From positions 248,001 to 312,000 of the forward strand of contig NW_020289990.1 in the NCBI RefSeq assembly GCF_003144245.1: a stretch of 64,000 bases of DNA. The letters run 5' to 3'. Shown one piece after another: positions 44,386-56,015 of the stretch. Below the pieces are notes generated by a model. It saw only the letters and a program-made list of their open reading frames with translations. It did not search any database and was not told the DNA's origin. Made by a program: the position numbers and the translations under genes. The first letter of the stretch is position 1. Every line of letters begins with the position of its first letter. This DNA comes from Jaminaea rosea. Taxonomy: Eukaryota; Basidiomycota; Exobasidiomycetes; Microstromatales.

Positions 44386-45162
44386 ATGACCTCCATTACT
44401 CCTCTTCGACTCTTCATTATCGGTGGCCACGGCCGAGTCGCTCTGCGTGTCACTAGCCAAGCCCTCGCACGCGGTCACACCGTCTTCAGCCAGATCCGCC
44501 AGAAGGAACACGCGTCCGACCTGCCCGCCAAGACGACGCCCATCCACGTCTCGCTCGAAGACGCCTCCGTCTCCAGCCTCGCGCATCTTTTCAAGCAGCA
44601 TGACCCGCACGTCATCCTTTTCCTCGCTGGAGCTGGCGGTAAGGGCGGGCCAGAGAGGACAAAGGCTGTGGACGAGCTTGGTGCTATTAAAGTTTTCGAC
44701 GCCATAGAGAAGAGCGGCTTGGCAGAGCGTACCGACACCTTCAGGCGATTGCTTCTCTGCTCCGCGGTGGACAGCAGGGACATCGAGAACACCAAGCCGG
44801 ACTGGTATGGCGCGGAGGACTTCGAGACATCGCAACGCATGCGCAAGGTTCTCGGCCCTTACATGGAGGCGAAGCACAAGGCGGATGCCAATCTTGCACA
44901 GCGCAAGACGTTCCCCTGGTTCGTGCTACGTCCGTCAACTCTAGCAGACGAAGCGGGCACTGACAAGGTGTCGCTTGGGGAGCGCAAGACCATTTCGCGT
45001 CCCGTGCCTCGCGACGATGTAGCTGCGACGTTCGTGGCACTGGCTGAACTACCGAGGGGCGAGGGAGATGGGTTGATGAACGATCTCACGGCGGGCGACG
45101 TAAGCGTGGCAGAGGCTGTCGAAGGGGCGGTGAGGCGTAAAAGGACAGACTGGCTGGGTTGA
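44386..45162 (+). CDS. NAD(P)-binding Rossmann-fold protein (atypical SDR, YMR090W/YwnB-like)
   Basis: Intronless, 258 aa. The N-terminal beta strand and glycine motif are LFIIGGHGRVALRV, then IRQKEHASDL, and a central VILFLAGAGGKGGPER segment equivalent to the GAG loop of atypical SDRs. Later motifs include YMEAKHKAD with a Tyr-x3-Lys-like pair, WFVLRPSTLADE and SRPVPRDDVAATFVAL, which are characteristic of this group. Members bind NADP(H); their reactions are poorly known. An ATG 36 nt upstream would need a different frame context and is not used. Convergent with the RhoGEF gene, 42 bp away. Confidence 0.85.
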   Translation: MTSITPLRLFIIGGHGRVALRVTSQALARGHTVFSQIRQKEHASDLPAKTTPIHVSLEDASVSSLAHLFKQHDPHVILFLAGAGGKGGPERTKAVDELGAIKVFDAIEKSGLAERTDTFRRLLLCSAVDSRDIENTKPDWYGAEDFETSQRMRKVLGPYMEAKHKADANLAQRKTFPWFVLRPSTLADEAGTDKVSLGERKTISRPVPRDDVAATFVALAELPRGEGDGLMNDLTAGDVSVAEAVEGAVRRKRTDWLG

Positions 45163-45204
45163 AAATTGTGAAGAATACGATACGATTGCGCTGGTCACGC
45201 ACCT

Positions 45205-48200
45205 CTACAACAGACCGTTGGCCCGCAGCCTCTCCTCATACGCCTCGACCAATCCGCTCTGCTCCTTGTACCGTCGCTCCAGCTCTCCCGCCCTAAGTTG
45301 AGCATCGTTGCGCTGAGCCTTTGTTCGCTTCACCTCAGCCCGCAGTGCGGCCACCTCTTCACCCCGCGAGGCCAGCTGAGTATCGTCGTAAAGTCGGTCG
45401 AGCTCCTCGTTGAAAGCGCGGTGCAGCTCGGCATTCTCAAGACGACCGTCCTTCTCCAGAGCGGTGAGGAGCTCGCACTTACGCTGCAAGGCCTCGCAGC
45501 GAGTTTTGAGCACTTTGACCTCGCCCGCGCTCTTCTCCGCCAGGGTAGCCGCCTCGCCTTGCTCTTCCAGCTTGGCCAGCAGAAGCTCGACGTCCCCCGC
45601 TACCTTGGCGATCAAAGCTTGCACTTCCCCGCCTCGCTGCGCAGCATCCTCGAGCCATCCTTCGAGCCGATCCACCAGCTCGTTCAGAAGGGGCGACTCC
45701 AGTTGTGACGCGGCTCCACGCATCTCGCCGGCCTCCTCGCCCAGCTCTTGAAGACCAGCCGCATTCTCCTTGTCCGTCTCGTCAAGTCGGGCCAGATGGC
45801 GGTGAACGCGCCCACGCAGCGACGATGATGATGATGACGAGGACGACGTGGATGAGGACGAGGATGTCTCAGGTCGTACGTGCCTCCTTGGTGTGGGCGA
45901 GGCATTGGCTGTTCGAGGGCCAAGCGGCGTCAGCGCAGCGCTCATGGGTCGCCTGCTGCGTTTCGAGGACAAGCTGCCGGCGCGGTCCACCTCTCCCTCA
46001 CTTGCTCCCTCCTCGCTCTCCTCTGGTGCTGCCCGCTTCGACGCCGTGGATGGTACCCTTCTCGTCGGCGTGTACGGAATGTCATTTGCTGGAACCGGTT
46101 TCCGCTTTGGCGTTCCAGCTGGTGAAGGGGTGGGCGCTGCACGCGGTCCTGATGGCTTGCTAGCGACGACACGCTGACGCATGGCAAGAGCGTTGTGGAC
46201 TGCGGGCGATGAGGGTCCGCCGGCCCCGTCGACGTGAGGGAAGGCCACGCTCTCTACCGCACTGGCGGGTCGTTGCCTCGGCGCCGTCCCCTGCCCGCCT
46301 CCGCCAAGCAGCATATCCACCGTCCCCGCGGAGGTTGTCCTGTTGTGCCTACTCGTCGCCAGCCGCCCAACTTTGGGGCTCTGCGGGCTACCCGGGGGCA
46401 GCAACTTGCCCGACGCGTCGACTGACGGCCCGCCAAAGGCAAGCATATCCCGACTGTTGATGCTCGTTCCTGCCGTTGAGACGCTGCGACCGGATTGCGA
46501 AAAGACGTCACTGGCTGCCACGGAGGACGTTGCGACACTGCTGCGTGAGAGAATGCTGCCCTTGCGGCGCGGTGTACCAAAGCGAATACTCTCTGGCGTG
46601 CCGCTGAAGAGGGAGCGACCAAACGACTCGAGTCCTGCGGCTACTCGGCCTCGATGGCTTGCTGACGGGGTCGAGGGTCCAGCGTAGGACATGGCGGGCT
46701 CCACAGCCTCTTGCAGCTTGCGCATGCGCTGCGCTAGATCGGCTAGCGGCAGTACGTACTCATCGTCGTCGGCTTGCGTCGAATAGGTGCACTCATTGTA
46801 CTCTTCGTCGATGCTGTGGATGCGGAGGAGGGCGTGCGGTGGGCCAGCATTGAGATTTGGCGCTGCACCGCAGGCGAGGACAACGGCTGCCTTGTTTGGC
46901 TCAGCCAGGTAACCTTGGCGTTGATAGACGTTCCAGTGGACAAGTCGACGTGGCTCTCCAGCCTCGTCACCATCGCACGACGTGGCCGGAATGACAGCAC
47001 TTCGCACATGACTTTGCCCATCCCTTCGCGCCTTGTACAGCGCCTGTGCCCTCCAGAGGTTCTCGAGGAAGCGAAGCTTGTCAAAGCGTGGCGGAGAGTC
47101 GCTCTGCGGGTCCGCAATGGTGGCATACTGGCGGAGAGGTCTCGCCGTCCACTTTTCGTGATGGATATGCGCCGGTGCCCTTTTAAACAGTAGCTGCATG
47201 TCCGGCCCGCCCAGATCCGCCGCCTGTATGTCGAGAATGTCGGACACGCCACGAAAGCTGAGCTCAGCCTTCTTTGTTGGCTGACTCGGCGTGCCGCTCT
47301 TCTCGGTGTACGTCTTCATCTCGTCAGCGAGTCGGTTGAGGTCGTGCAGACGCAGCGAGCGCTTTCCTGACGTCCCTGTGGCGTTGCGCTTGGCGACGAG
47401 GATCGCGTCGTCGAAGAGGAAGAGGGTGCATGGGACCGATCGAGCATTGATGCTGGGGTTGGGGGAGAAGAGGCTGGAAGGGGTGCCCGTGTTGGTGGCT
47501 CCGTCAAGAGGGAAGTCCTCAACGTCGATTGCGTCAATGAAACTGCGGTGCACCGAGAAGAGGCCGGCTGGGAAGCCCTGCACATTGCGCGCGAAGGACC
47601 AAAGCACCGCCGCCCTCTGCGTCTTCTCGTCCACCTCACAGCTCGCGATGCGACTGCATAGTACGACGGCCGACTCGAGCTTGGCCCTCTGCGAGCTGTA
47701 CTCCTGAGGTAGCGTCTTGATGAGGCCGTCCAGCAGCAGCTTGTAGCGCGGGATACGCTGCACGGGCTCCATGATGAGTTCACGGATCGACACATTGCCC
47801 ATGTTTGGGGCAGATGAGTGCTTGACCCGGTCGGCAAAGTCGCGGAAGCTGCGATTGTTGCGGGATGCCGTCTGCTCGATGTGCTTGGCCTTTTCGAAAT
47901 TGTTGAGATACTCATTGTAGCAGGCGAAACAGGCCATCTAGCGCGGGGAGGGGACAGATTGAGCAGAGTGTCTTTCTCGTGATCGCGACGCCGCACTCAC
48001 ATTCCTATGCGCGATTTCACCGATGCTGGCCTTGAGCGCATCCCACGAGCCTGAGCTGCTACCACCAGCTTCCAGACGCTCCTCCATATCCTGCAAGAAA
48101 GCCATGTTGGCGCCAAGCAGCTCGCCAGCATTGCCGAATAGTCTCTGCGCCTCGTACACTGGCAAGATGGCAGCCTCTCGATCCTTGGCCGACTGTCGCA

Positions 48201-48813
48201 GTGGCCTTGCGTACCGATTGTACAGGGTATCGAGGCGGCGTACGTAGGAGCGCTCCGTGTCTACGAGCTCCATGAGGAATGATTCGAACTTTGCTGGATT
48301 TCCTGCGGAAGAGAGGTTGGGGACCATGCGAGAGGGACTGCTGTGACTGCGCTCGCCGATGGCGTTGATGCTGCCTGAGCTACCAGCGCGCGGCATCCCT
48401 GTGTCTGCGTCGAGGTCTTCGTCGTCCATGGCCTCTGCACTGGGACCTGCATGATCCGTGACGAGGGAGCCAAGCCAGGGCAAAAGGGCGCCTGCTTCTC
48501 TGCTGTCCTCATCGAGGACGACGTCGAAGAAGTCGGCCCTCGTGACTGCGTCTGCCATGCGGCCGGGTAGCCTGGCGTCTGCGTTGACTACTCCCTCACC
48601 GCCTACATAGACGTCTTCATCGAACTGAATGCCTGCCATCGAAGATAATCTCCTCCACGACGACGGTGGCGGTTTGGAAGGCGAGGCTGGGCGAGAGGAT
48701 GAGGAGCCTGGTTTGACGGGCGAAGCTGGCCTAGACGAAGATGCAAAGGCGTGGTCGCTGCCCGCCGCAGACCCTGCCTTGGACGGCGAGCGCGATCTCC
48801 TAAGCATCTGCAT
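45205..48813 (-). CDS. Dbl-homology (RhoGEF) domain protein
   Basis: Two exons: 48813-48001 and 47937-45205; the 63-nt intron joins IAHRN to MACFACYNEY in phase 0; 1,181 aa. Seen: a Ser/Pro-rich N-terminus, the DH domain (about 175-375) with FLMELVDTERSYVRRL and the hallmark IMEPVQRIPRYKLLL, then a PH-like region with TLFLFDDAILVAKR. A long Ser/Thr/Pro/Arg-rich linker follows, and a Glu/Leu/Lys coiled coil fills the last 200 residues. Such proteins activate Rho or Cdc42 GTPases at the cell cortex; the specific GTPase is unknown. The frame remains open upstream of 48813 without an ATG, so a missing 5' exon is possible. Confidence 0.9.
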
Positions 48814-49867
48814 CGCGGCGACGGCAGCGAAGTGAGAGCTGGAGGACGATTCGAAGGATTGAGTGGGATGAGAAGGATGGTGGATGCTCAAGTTGCGTCC
48901 CTTCTCCACGCCGAGTTGCCTCGCTGCGTTTGCTGCCGCTTCCTGAGCCAAGGCTGCTTTTTGTCTCCGCCTCGCAGATCAACACTCACGCGAGGCAGGC
49001 GCGTTGCCAAATCAGGAAGCTCGCGAGGGGGCGGGCGGGAGTGAGAGGCACGGTGAGGCGCACGCCCAACCAAGCAAACAACACAGCGAGATGATGGCCG
49101 TCGTCACGCATCTCATTGCGACTTCGTGGGTCTCGGCGCCACAGTCGTCTCCCTCGTCACGAGAGACAGCACGCTGCTTTCAAGCCTCTGTCCGGATCTG
49201 CCGCTGCGTGTGGCTGGTCGTGGCAATCTGGTGCTACTGCTTCGGCTCGGCCTCCGCGAGCTCGGATGATTGGCTGAGAGCGGCTCGAGATGAAATCAGT
49301 CAGCGACGGCTCTTGCGCGTGCAATCAAGTCTCACTGCCTCGTCGCCCTTCACTCTTCCCTTCTATTCCCTCGCACCATCACCATGATCTCGTTCGTCCT
49401 CGTAGCAGCAGCAAGCCAAGTCGTTGTTGTGAGGCCGCGAGGGGTGAGCAGGCAGCGGTTCTAACATCATCTCCGTTCTCACGAGCTGCTCACTCAGGTG
49501 CCTCTCCCTCTCTCCCGTCGCACGCTCAGCCCGGCGGCCTCCCTCATCTGACTCTGGCGTCTGGCTCAGCAAGGTATCGAGAGAGCGACTGTTCGTCTGT
49601 GCCCATGGCGGTGAATACACGGTGCCATGACATCCATGCATCCCGTCACGCCATCAAACTGACCATCGCATCCCACCTCTCCCACCTCTCGCTACCCGCA
49701 CAGGGCTATTCGTCATCGTTCATCTGCCCAGATGGTGCCCGACGTGGGTGCCTCGCCGCCACCTCGTCGTATTCCTGCGAGCTCGTCCAGTGATTGAGGG
49801 GTTCGCACCCGTCTACTCCTGACTGCTCCTTTGGCTACCGCTGATGGGCTTCACTGCCCTGAAGCAC

Positions 49868-50404
49868 TGACGTGCGCTGGTTCGCTACCACGCCGTCATC
49901 ACTCGGATGTGCTGGCTCATTGCCACGCCATCCACGTCAGGCTGCTGCACATAGCGCCTACCTCGACGCGCGTGGCTCATTACCACCCGTCAATCATCTC
50001 GACGCGCTCTGGCTAATTGCCTCGCCGTCACCTCCAGGCTGCTCCTCACAGCGCCTGCAAGGGCCTACAGGCTCAATGCCAACGGCTTCGATGCGTGCTG
50101 GCTCACCGCCACACGTGTCTCTCCGACGTGCTTAGAGATGTCACCTCTAGCAGCTCGAAGGTCGGCGTGCTCGTGATGCGTAGCTGCCGTCAGCGTTATG
50201 CGCCTGGCTTTCTGCCCCGCAGACCTACCCCTTGCTCTGGTCAGCCTTCTGTTGGCACCAAGCGTTGGCCTTGAGCAGCTGTGAAAGCGTTCGGCCCTCA
50301 CGTGTGTGGCTTGCTACCACCCGTGCTCTTCAGACGTGCGTCGACTTGCTGTCCGCCGTCTCTCTTCGATGTGCGTGGCTCGCCGCCACTCGTCGTCCTT
50401 GGCC
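49868..50404 (+). repeat. Diverged tandem minisatellite, basic unit about 35 bp
   Basis: At least eight related units start near 49869, 49906, 49965, 50001, 50090, 50300, 50333 and 50368. Each opens with ga(c/t)g(t/c)gc and continues with a form of gtggctcattgccacccgtc. Spacings of 33-37 bp are common and two are longer (59 and 89 bp). Two longer units share a second block (aggctgct...cacagcgcct or catagcgcct). The units are strongly diverged, suggesting age. Stops occur in all frames across the array, so it does not look coding. Confidence 0.7.
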
Positions 50405-50681
50405 TGCCTAGTGCGGTGCCTAGCTTGGTCATTGGGCTGCTCAATGCGCCCAGACCTACCCTTCACGCTCGAGTCCTAGACTCAGCTGCGGCCGCAGTCG
50501 CCCGTCCGTTCATAGTCTTGGGCACACTCTCGAGATGTGTTCGAGCGCCGACCTACTTGAGAGATCTCAGGTCAGATCTTGGTAGGCTCGAAGGCCCTCA
50601 CTAGCGACGATGGGCCAGCCCTCATCGAGTTGCTGATGGCGGATGCGCGGGAGACGTCCCTAGCGTCCTGGTCGCGTCCGT

Positions 50682-50702
50682 GGGGTCCCCGCAAGGGACC
50701 CC
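50682..50702. repeat. Perfect 8-bp hairpin (GGGGTCCC/GGGACCCC)
   Basis: Arms at 50682-50689 and 50695-50702 pair perfectly around the five-base loop cgcaa. It is GC-rich, isolated and within the gene-poor region. No function is evident. Confidence 0.6.
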
Positions 50703-51514
50703 CTGTGCAAGTCGGCTGTCCGTGACCCGGGCTGCTGTGCACGCGCAAGCTGGTTCGAGATGAGCAAGTCTCTCTGCTCCGCGACCACCGCCTCTTGGCT
50801 CCTCAGCGAGCATTCAGTCTGCCTCCGCATGTACTCTCTTCCTGACCACAGTTTGATCGACTTTGTAGGAAAGGCGGGGAGTCGCGGAGATGGGTGCGAA
50901 AGCTCGTATGAATGTCACTTGTTGCGATGAAGATGCGACTGACTATGTCAGTCTGGCGCGATGACAGTCAACAAGTCCCTGACAGCTGACCACGACTGAG
51001 ACGGCTGCTTTGAGGATGAGGTCGAGAAGGGGACGTTGCTGGTTCGCATCGCTCTCTCATCACCTTCGCGATCTAGGCCGAACAGGACCGAAGCGCCTTG
51101 ACATTCAATCCATTCTGGGCATGCAATTGCGTGCATCCACATGGGAATAGAACGAAGCAGCACTCGCACCGCTTCGCACTCGTACGGCCGATCTCTATCC
51201 GGCGCTACTCTACAGTAGGGACTCAGGATCATTGACGAGAGGCTCGCCGTCCGGACTCGGAGAATGCGATGAGCCACTCTGGAAACTCCGAGCTGAGATG
51301 CAGTCTTGCTCTCTTCCTCCACGTCCACCTCTGTCCGTCCCAAGCCACACATCCGCTGACGGCTGAACCGACGAGAAGGCACGAAGGTTGGCCAAGAGCA
51401 AGAAAGGGATTTGACAGCCGCTCTTTCTTGGGGCCAGTGAGCTGAGCGTACAGTAGCCGGTCCCGTTGGTCGGGCAATTTGGTACAAGTTTTGATTGACC
51501 GGAGTGAGAAGGGA

Positions 51515-51520
51515 TTATAA
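51515..51520 (+). promoter_or_regulatory. Possible TATA element of the MDR reductase gene
   Basis: ATTATAAG lies about 70 bp upstream of the start codon at 51591, followed by a pyrimidine-rich leader. Position and context fit a core promoter. Confidence 0.45.
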
Positions 51521-51590
51521 GCAGCTAGGCTGCGCAGCATCGCTCCTTGTCTTTCTCCCTCATCATTACCAACACCATCAACACACAAAG

Positions 51591-52791
51591 ATGTCCTCTT
51601 CGACTCTCCCCACCTCGCAAAAGCAGGTTCACCTGCTGCAACGCCCGGGCATGAAGCCCATCGACTCGTCGATCCTCGGCGTCGTCTCCTCCCCTCTCAA
51701 CGTCCCCACTCCCCTCCCTGCCAAGCACGTAGTCGTCAAGGTGCAGCTCCTCTCCCTTGACCCTTCCATGCGCCCCTCTATGAACCCCGACCGCAAGTCG
51801 TACCGTCCCCCTCAGCCGCTCAACGAGACAATGTGGGCTGGCGGCATCGGTGTGGTAGTCAAGTCGAGCCACGACGACTTCAAGGAGGGTGACAAGGTCC
51901 TTTCTGGCTCGCTCGGAGCGCAGGAGTACGCCGTCGTCGACGTTGAGCAGGCACAGAAGACGGGCTACTTCAGCAAGATTGACGCCTCGCGCGGCATTGA
52001 CGAGAAGGAGTACCTCGGCGCTCTCTGGGGCACTGGCCTGGCTGCTTACTTGGGTCTTGTAGAGGTCGCCAAGGTGCAGAAGGGCGACAGAGTGCTCGTC
52101 TCTGGTGCGGCTGGCGCTACGGGTGGGCTTGTGATCCAGATCGCCAAGCTGATGGGCGCTGCTGAGGTCATTGGCATTGCTGGCGGGCCGGAGAAGTGAG
52201 TGCAAGCAGCGATGAGGAGGACAATGGCCTTCTAGCGCGAGAAGCTGACCATCTCCCGTCTCTGATTGCAGGCAAAAGTACGTCACCGAGACCCTCGGCG
52301 CCGACTCATGCATCGACTACCGCGACTCCGGCTACTACAAGCAGATCACGTCTCTCTCCGACCGCCCGGAGGGAGGCATGACCGTCTACTTCGACAACGT
52401 CGGCGGCGAGACCCTCGATGCTGCCCTCCAAGCCATGGCCGCCGGCGGACGAATCGCCTGCTGCGGTGCCATCTCCGGATACAACGGCTCCAGCACCTTC
52501 ACCGGGCTCAAGTACTCGCACCTGATCGTCGGTCGTCGCCTGAGCCTGCAGGGCTACATCGCTTTTCCCTCCTTCTGGCCAAAGGAGACGTTCCAGGGCG
52601 CCATCGGGCAGCTCGCGACGTGGGCTGCGCAGAAAAAGATCCACACGAGGTTCCACTTCCACGACAAGGTGGGCGTGGAGAACTTCACAGACGCTTTGGT
52701 TGGGCTGTTCGCGGGAAAGAACCAGGGCAAGATGCTGCTCAAGGTGGACTCGGAGTGGAAGGACGCAGAGAAGGAGTCGTCGAGGTTGTAG
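51591..52791 (+). CDS. NADP-dependent alkenal/enone reductase of the MDR superfamily (LTB4 dehydrogenase type)
   Basis: Two exons: 51591-52195 and 52272-52791; intron 76 nt; 374 aa. Seen: LLSLDPSMRPSMN and WAGGIGVVVKS, typical of the leukotriene-B4-dehydrogenase/2-alkenal reductase group, the Rossmann motif SGAAGATGGLVIQIAKLMGA, DYRDSGYYKQI, and YFDNVGGETLDAAL. Zinc ligands of alcohol dehydrogenases are absent, as expected. The group reduces carbon-carbon double bonds of unsaturated aldehydes and ketones with NADPH, detoxifying lipid-peroxidation products in the cytosol. The physiological substrate here is unknown. Confidence 0.92.
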
Positions 52792-52890
52792 ATAGGTGGT
52801 GCAAGGCAAGCAGGTCAATGATATGCATGAACAAAAGAGTCGTATACGAGCGTGAGATATGGGATGACATGGTGCAGAGCGAGCTGGAGA

Positions 52891-54103
52891 TTATGCCGCC
52901 GCCTTCTTTGCCTTCTTCGTCTTCTTTGCCGACTCACTCGCCTCGTCCGCCTCGCCCGCACTGCTCCTCTTCGACTTCTTGGTCGCTGTCGGTGATGCTG
53001 CTGCGGGCGCCTCTACTGCCTTGTCCGCCTTTGCTACCTTTGCTGCCTTGCTCGGCTTCGGCGCGGGTTCCTCTTCCTCACTCTCACTGTCCTCACTGTC
53101 ATCCCTCTGCTCCTTGATTCCCTCCCATCTCTTTGCCAGCTCCCCATTCCACACTGGCAGCGACGCGCTGCGTCCCGTCTTGACCTCGAGCGCCTGCACA
53201 TTCTTCCAGCCGTCGTAGGGCACCTTCCTCATCAATGCAGGGAGCACAGTCCCCAGGTTCTCCACGAGTTGCTCAGCCGTATGACGCTTGATGGAACCAA
53301 TAGCGAGCGAGATGTTGGATCCGCGGTTCGAGTGGTAGACGGATGAGGCAACAGCCTTCTCCAGACGTGCCTTGATGTGGCGTGTCTGAACGAGGTTGAC
53401 AGAGAGGGGCATCTTCTTGGATTGCTGCCACTTGGAGCCAAGCAGCTTAGGCATAAGGGCCCCTACACGGTCGTCGCAGAGGAAGACGTCATAGTCCTCG
53501 AGGAGCTGGCGGCGAGCCTCGTAGGGCGCAAACTTGCCCTGCGAGCGAGCGAGCAGCAAGGAGAGTTGAGTCAGTATGATAAAAGAGACAATCTGCTTTT
53601 TGCTTGCCTCTTGTACGCACCTTGAGCTTCGATACGCCTACTACTCTGTGAACACACTTGACGCCCAGGGTAGGCAGCAGATCCTTGTAATGCCTCTGCG
53701 GATCCTTGACAATCAAGCAGACGCTGCTGGTCTTTGGGTCGTGCAAGGGGTTGGGCAGGGGAATCTGGTGCGGCTTGCTCTTCTTCGTTGGGCTCAATCG
53801 CTTGATGGCTACGTTCAAGTAGACGGTATCCTCCGAGCGTGATCCGCCTACATCGTCATCGGCTTCAGCGTCAAGGGGCAGCTGAGATTTGCCAGAATCT
53901 TTGCTGGCCTCGGCGACGGATGCCTTGTGCTTGTTGCGGTGCGACTCGAGAGCTTTGAATGCCTTGAGGGCTTGAGAGGGCGCAACGTGCCCATCTAGGA
54001 GCTTTTCGGACGAGGAAGAGGCCTTGGACGCTTCAGCAGAGGCGCGAGGAGCCTTTTTGACTCGCGATGAGGTGCTTGGCGATGCGGCTGATGCTTTTGC
54101 CAT
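52891..54103 (-). CDS. Ribosomal L1-domain protein (RSL1D1/Utp30/Cic1-like)
   Basis: Two exons: 54103-53621 and 53538-52891; the 82-nt intron with a GTGCGT donor joins KLK to GKFAPYEARRQLLEDYD; 376 aa. The L1-type fold follows the family order: VAIKRLSPTKKSKPHQIPLPNPL, DYDVFLCDDRVGALMPKLLGSKW, KKMPLSVNL and SVYHSNRGSNISLAIG. The C-terminus is an acidic Ser/Glu stretch followed by Lys/Ala-rich tail, typical of nucleolar proteins. Members take part in pre-rRNA processing and ribosome assembly. Start at 54103 chosen because the frame upstream reads like leader. Divergent from TDG, 252 bp apart. Confidence 0.9.
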
Positions 54104-54355
54104 GGCAGCGGTGTCGTTGTTGATGTGGATGAGGAGCTGCGAGGACGAAGGACGGAACGAGGAAGCCAAAGTCGCGAATCCCTTCCCGCTCCTCGAAATT
54201 CTTGAGCGGGCGGCAGCAGCTCGAGACGACATCGAGGTTCAAGTCGAGTCGAGGTCCCTCGGAGCCGGGGCCATCGATGTGCTCAGATCAGCCCATTTCT
54301 GTCATCCGCACAAAGCTTCGTGACACCGAGTCCATCGTGCTGAGCGGATGGCAGC

Positions 54356-55546
54356 ATGGTCATGACCAAAAAGGAGCAGTCGGCCTCGCCGCCACCACCT
54401 ACATCTCTGCCTTCCAGCTTTGCTGAAGCATATACTTTTGCAGGCAACTCGAATGGGCGGCAGCGGCAGAGCAACCGCCTGGCAGACCGTAAAGCCTTTG
54501 AGGTTTTCGTTCCGAGACTCAAGTCATCGCCCTCGTCCTCGTCGCCATCGTCAGCCGTAAAGAGGGACAAGCCTTCGTCACCCACGCCCACTCCCTCACC
54601 TCCCAAGAAGAAGAAGAAGAAGCGTCGCCGCCTGTACGACGACCCTTCATCAACCTCATATCCAGCCGCAGAATACCCACCAGTCCCAGACCACCTTTAC
54701 CCTGCCGACCCAAATCGCCGCCTCGACCTCCTTGTATGCGGGCTCAATCCTGGTCTGCAGTCCTCTCAGCATGGCGCTCATTTCAGGCATCCCTCCAACC
54801 ATTTCTATCGCACCCTTCTCGCTGGTGGGCTCACTCCGACGCGTGTCGACCCGACTGAATGCGCAGACATGCTCGATCAGCCTCACCCTTGGCCATCGAT
54901 TGGGCTGACGAACATATGCATTAGGCCGACAGCGGAGGGTGGAGAGCTCGGGAAGGAAGACTATATGAGGGGGACCCCGATACTCGAGGAGAAAGTGAGG
55001 AGGCATGCTAAGCCGAGGCTGATGGTGTTCACTGGCAAGGGCATTGGAGAGTGGTGGGGCAAATGCTGCAGGCAACTGGGAGGGCTGCCAGCGGCGGAGA
55101 AGAAGAGGAGCAAAGAGACTAAACCGCATGGCCGATGCGACGCTACTATATCCATCAAGGAAGAGCAAGGGCAAGACAGCAGCAAACGCGAGCTTTTAGA
55201 CCCCCACCGCATCACCCTCGCCACCCCATCCCACATTCCATGGGCAGCAGATGAGCCTTCCGGACTCGGTCTCCTGGACTCCGTTGTTGAACTTGAGGAC
55301 ATACAGGACGGCACTCCCATCTCTGCCCGGTACTGCTTCCTCTTTGTCACCACGTCACCCTCAGGCAGAGTCACGACGATGCATCTCCCAGAGAAGGGTG
55401 AGTGGATGGGCAAGTGCAAGGACACCCTCGACTGGTTGCGCAATGAGGACAATGACGCAGACGGAAAAGTCCAACAAAATCGCCGTTCGGTTACCTCCCG
55501 AACATTCACGGTCGTCGACGGGGCTCGCCTTTCAGCACCATCATGA
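54356..55546 (+). CDS. Mismatch-specific uracil/thymine DNA glycosylase (TDG/MUG family)
   Basis: Intronless, 396 aa. Seen: a disordered N-terminus with a Lys-rich nuclear signal (84-92), the catalytic motif GLNPG (129-133, catalytic Asn131), the stretch with GAHFRHPSNHFYRTL, LTNICIR (184-190), and the later FVTTSPSGRV, which corresponds to the MPSSSAR/NPSGLS insertion loop. The core matches S. pombe Thp1 and bacterial MUG. Enzymes of this family remove uracil or thymine from G-mismatches to start base-excision repair. Several residues between about 250 and 320 form an insertion not in MUG. A second ATG two codons in is an alternative start. Confidence 0.93.
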   Translation: MVMTKKEQSASPPPPTSLPSSFAEAYTFAGNSNGRQRQSNRLADRKAFEVFVPRLKSSPSSSSPSSAVKRDKPSSPTPTPSPPKKKKKKRRRLYDDPSSTSYPAAEYPPVPDHLYPADPNRRLDLLVCGLNPGLQSSQHGAHFRHPSNHFYRTLLAGGLTPTRVDPTECADMLDQPHPWPSIGLTNICIRPTAEGGELGKEDYMRGTPILEEKVRRHAKPRLMVFTGKGIGEWWGKCCRQLGGLPAAEKKRSKETKPHGRCDATISIKEEQGQDSSKRELLDPHRITLATPSHIPWAADEPSGLGLLDSVVELEDIQDGTPISARYCFLFVTTSPSGRVTTMHLPEKGEWMGKCKDTLDWLRNEDNDADGKVQQNRRSVTSRTFTVVDGARLSAPS

Positions 55547-56015
55547 TCCTCGCGAGCCCGTCATTACTAAGACTTGTACCAGCGCAAGGGTCGGTTGTCT
55601 GGCTCAAAGGTGTCAACCACTCCATGCGAGGTGACGCGCGGCTCATTGTCGCTGCTGCGCCTCAATAGCTTCCGCAGCGACGCCTCTCCCGCCTTGCCGA
55701 TTCACGTCGGCAACGCGTCACAAAGTCGCGTAAAGTACCTCCGGTCCCAGTTTCACCTGATCACTTTTACGAGCACGGTAGCCATTAGCTACCATCAGCC
55801 ACCGCGAGACCTGCGTGTGCATGCTTTCGACGGAGGCAGTCGACATTTGATGACGAGAAAGAGATATAAACCCCATTTCGCGGGTGGGTAGCTCCCCTTG
55901 GCCCTCTTCACCTCACCCTTCTCGACTCGCAGAGTCACATCAAGCAACGCGTTCAATCTGCTGCTCCTCCTCACGACGCGCTACGACTTGCACAATCATC
56001 AACGCGTCTCTCAAG
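55547..56015 (+). promoter_or_regulatory. Intergenic promoter region with TATAAA before 56016
   Basis: This 469-bp gap separates two tandem genes. TATAAA at 55863-55868, in gagatataaacc, lies about 150 bp upstream of the ATG at 56016, a plausible core promoter. Nothing else was recognised. Confidence 0.45.

Larger units (their letters stand above)
48814..51590. other. Gene-poor region, about 2.8 kb, with repeats
   Basis: No frame here carries a domain I recognise or a consistent splice pattern. The left part must hold the RhoGEF promoter and the right end the promoter of the MDR reductase. Between them lie a diverged tandem repeat and a short perfect hairpin, listed separately. Small proteins or noncoding transcripts cannot be ruled out. 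Confidence 0.55.
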
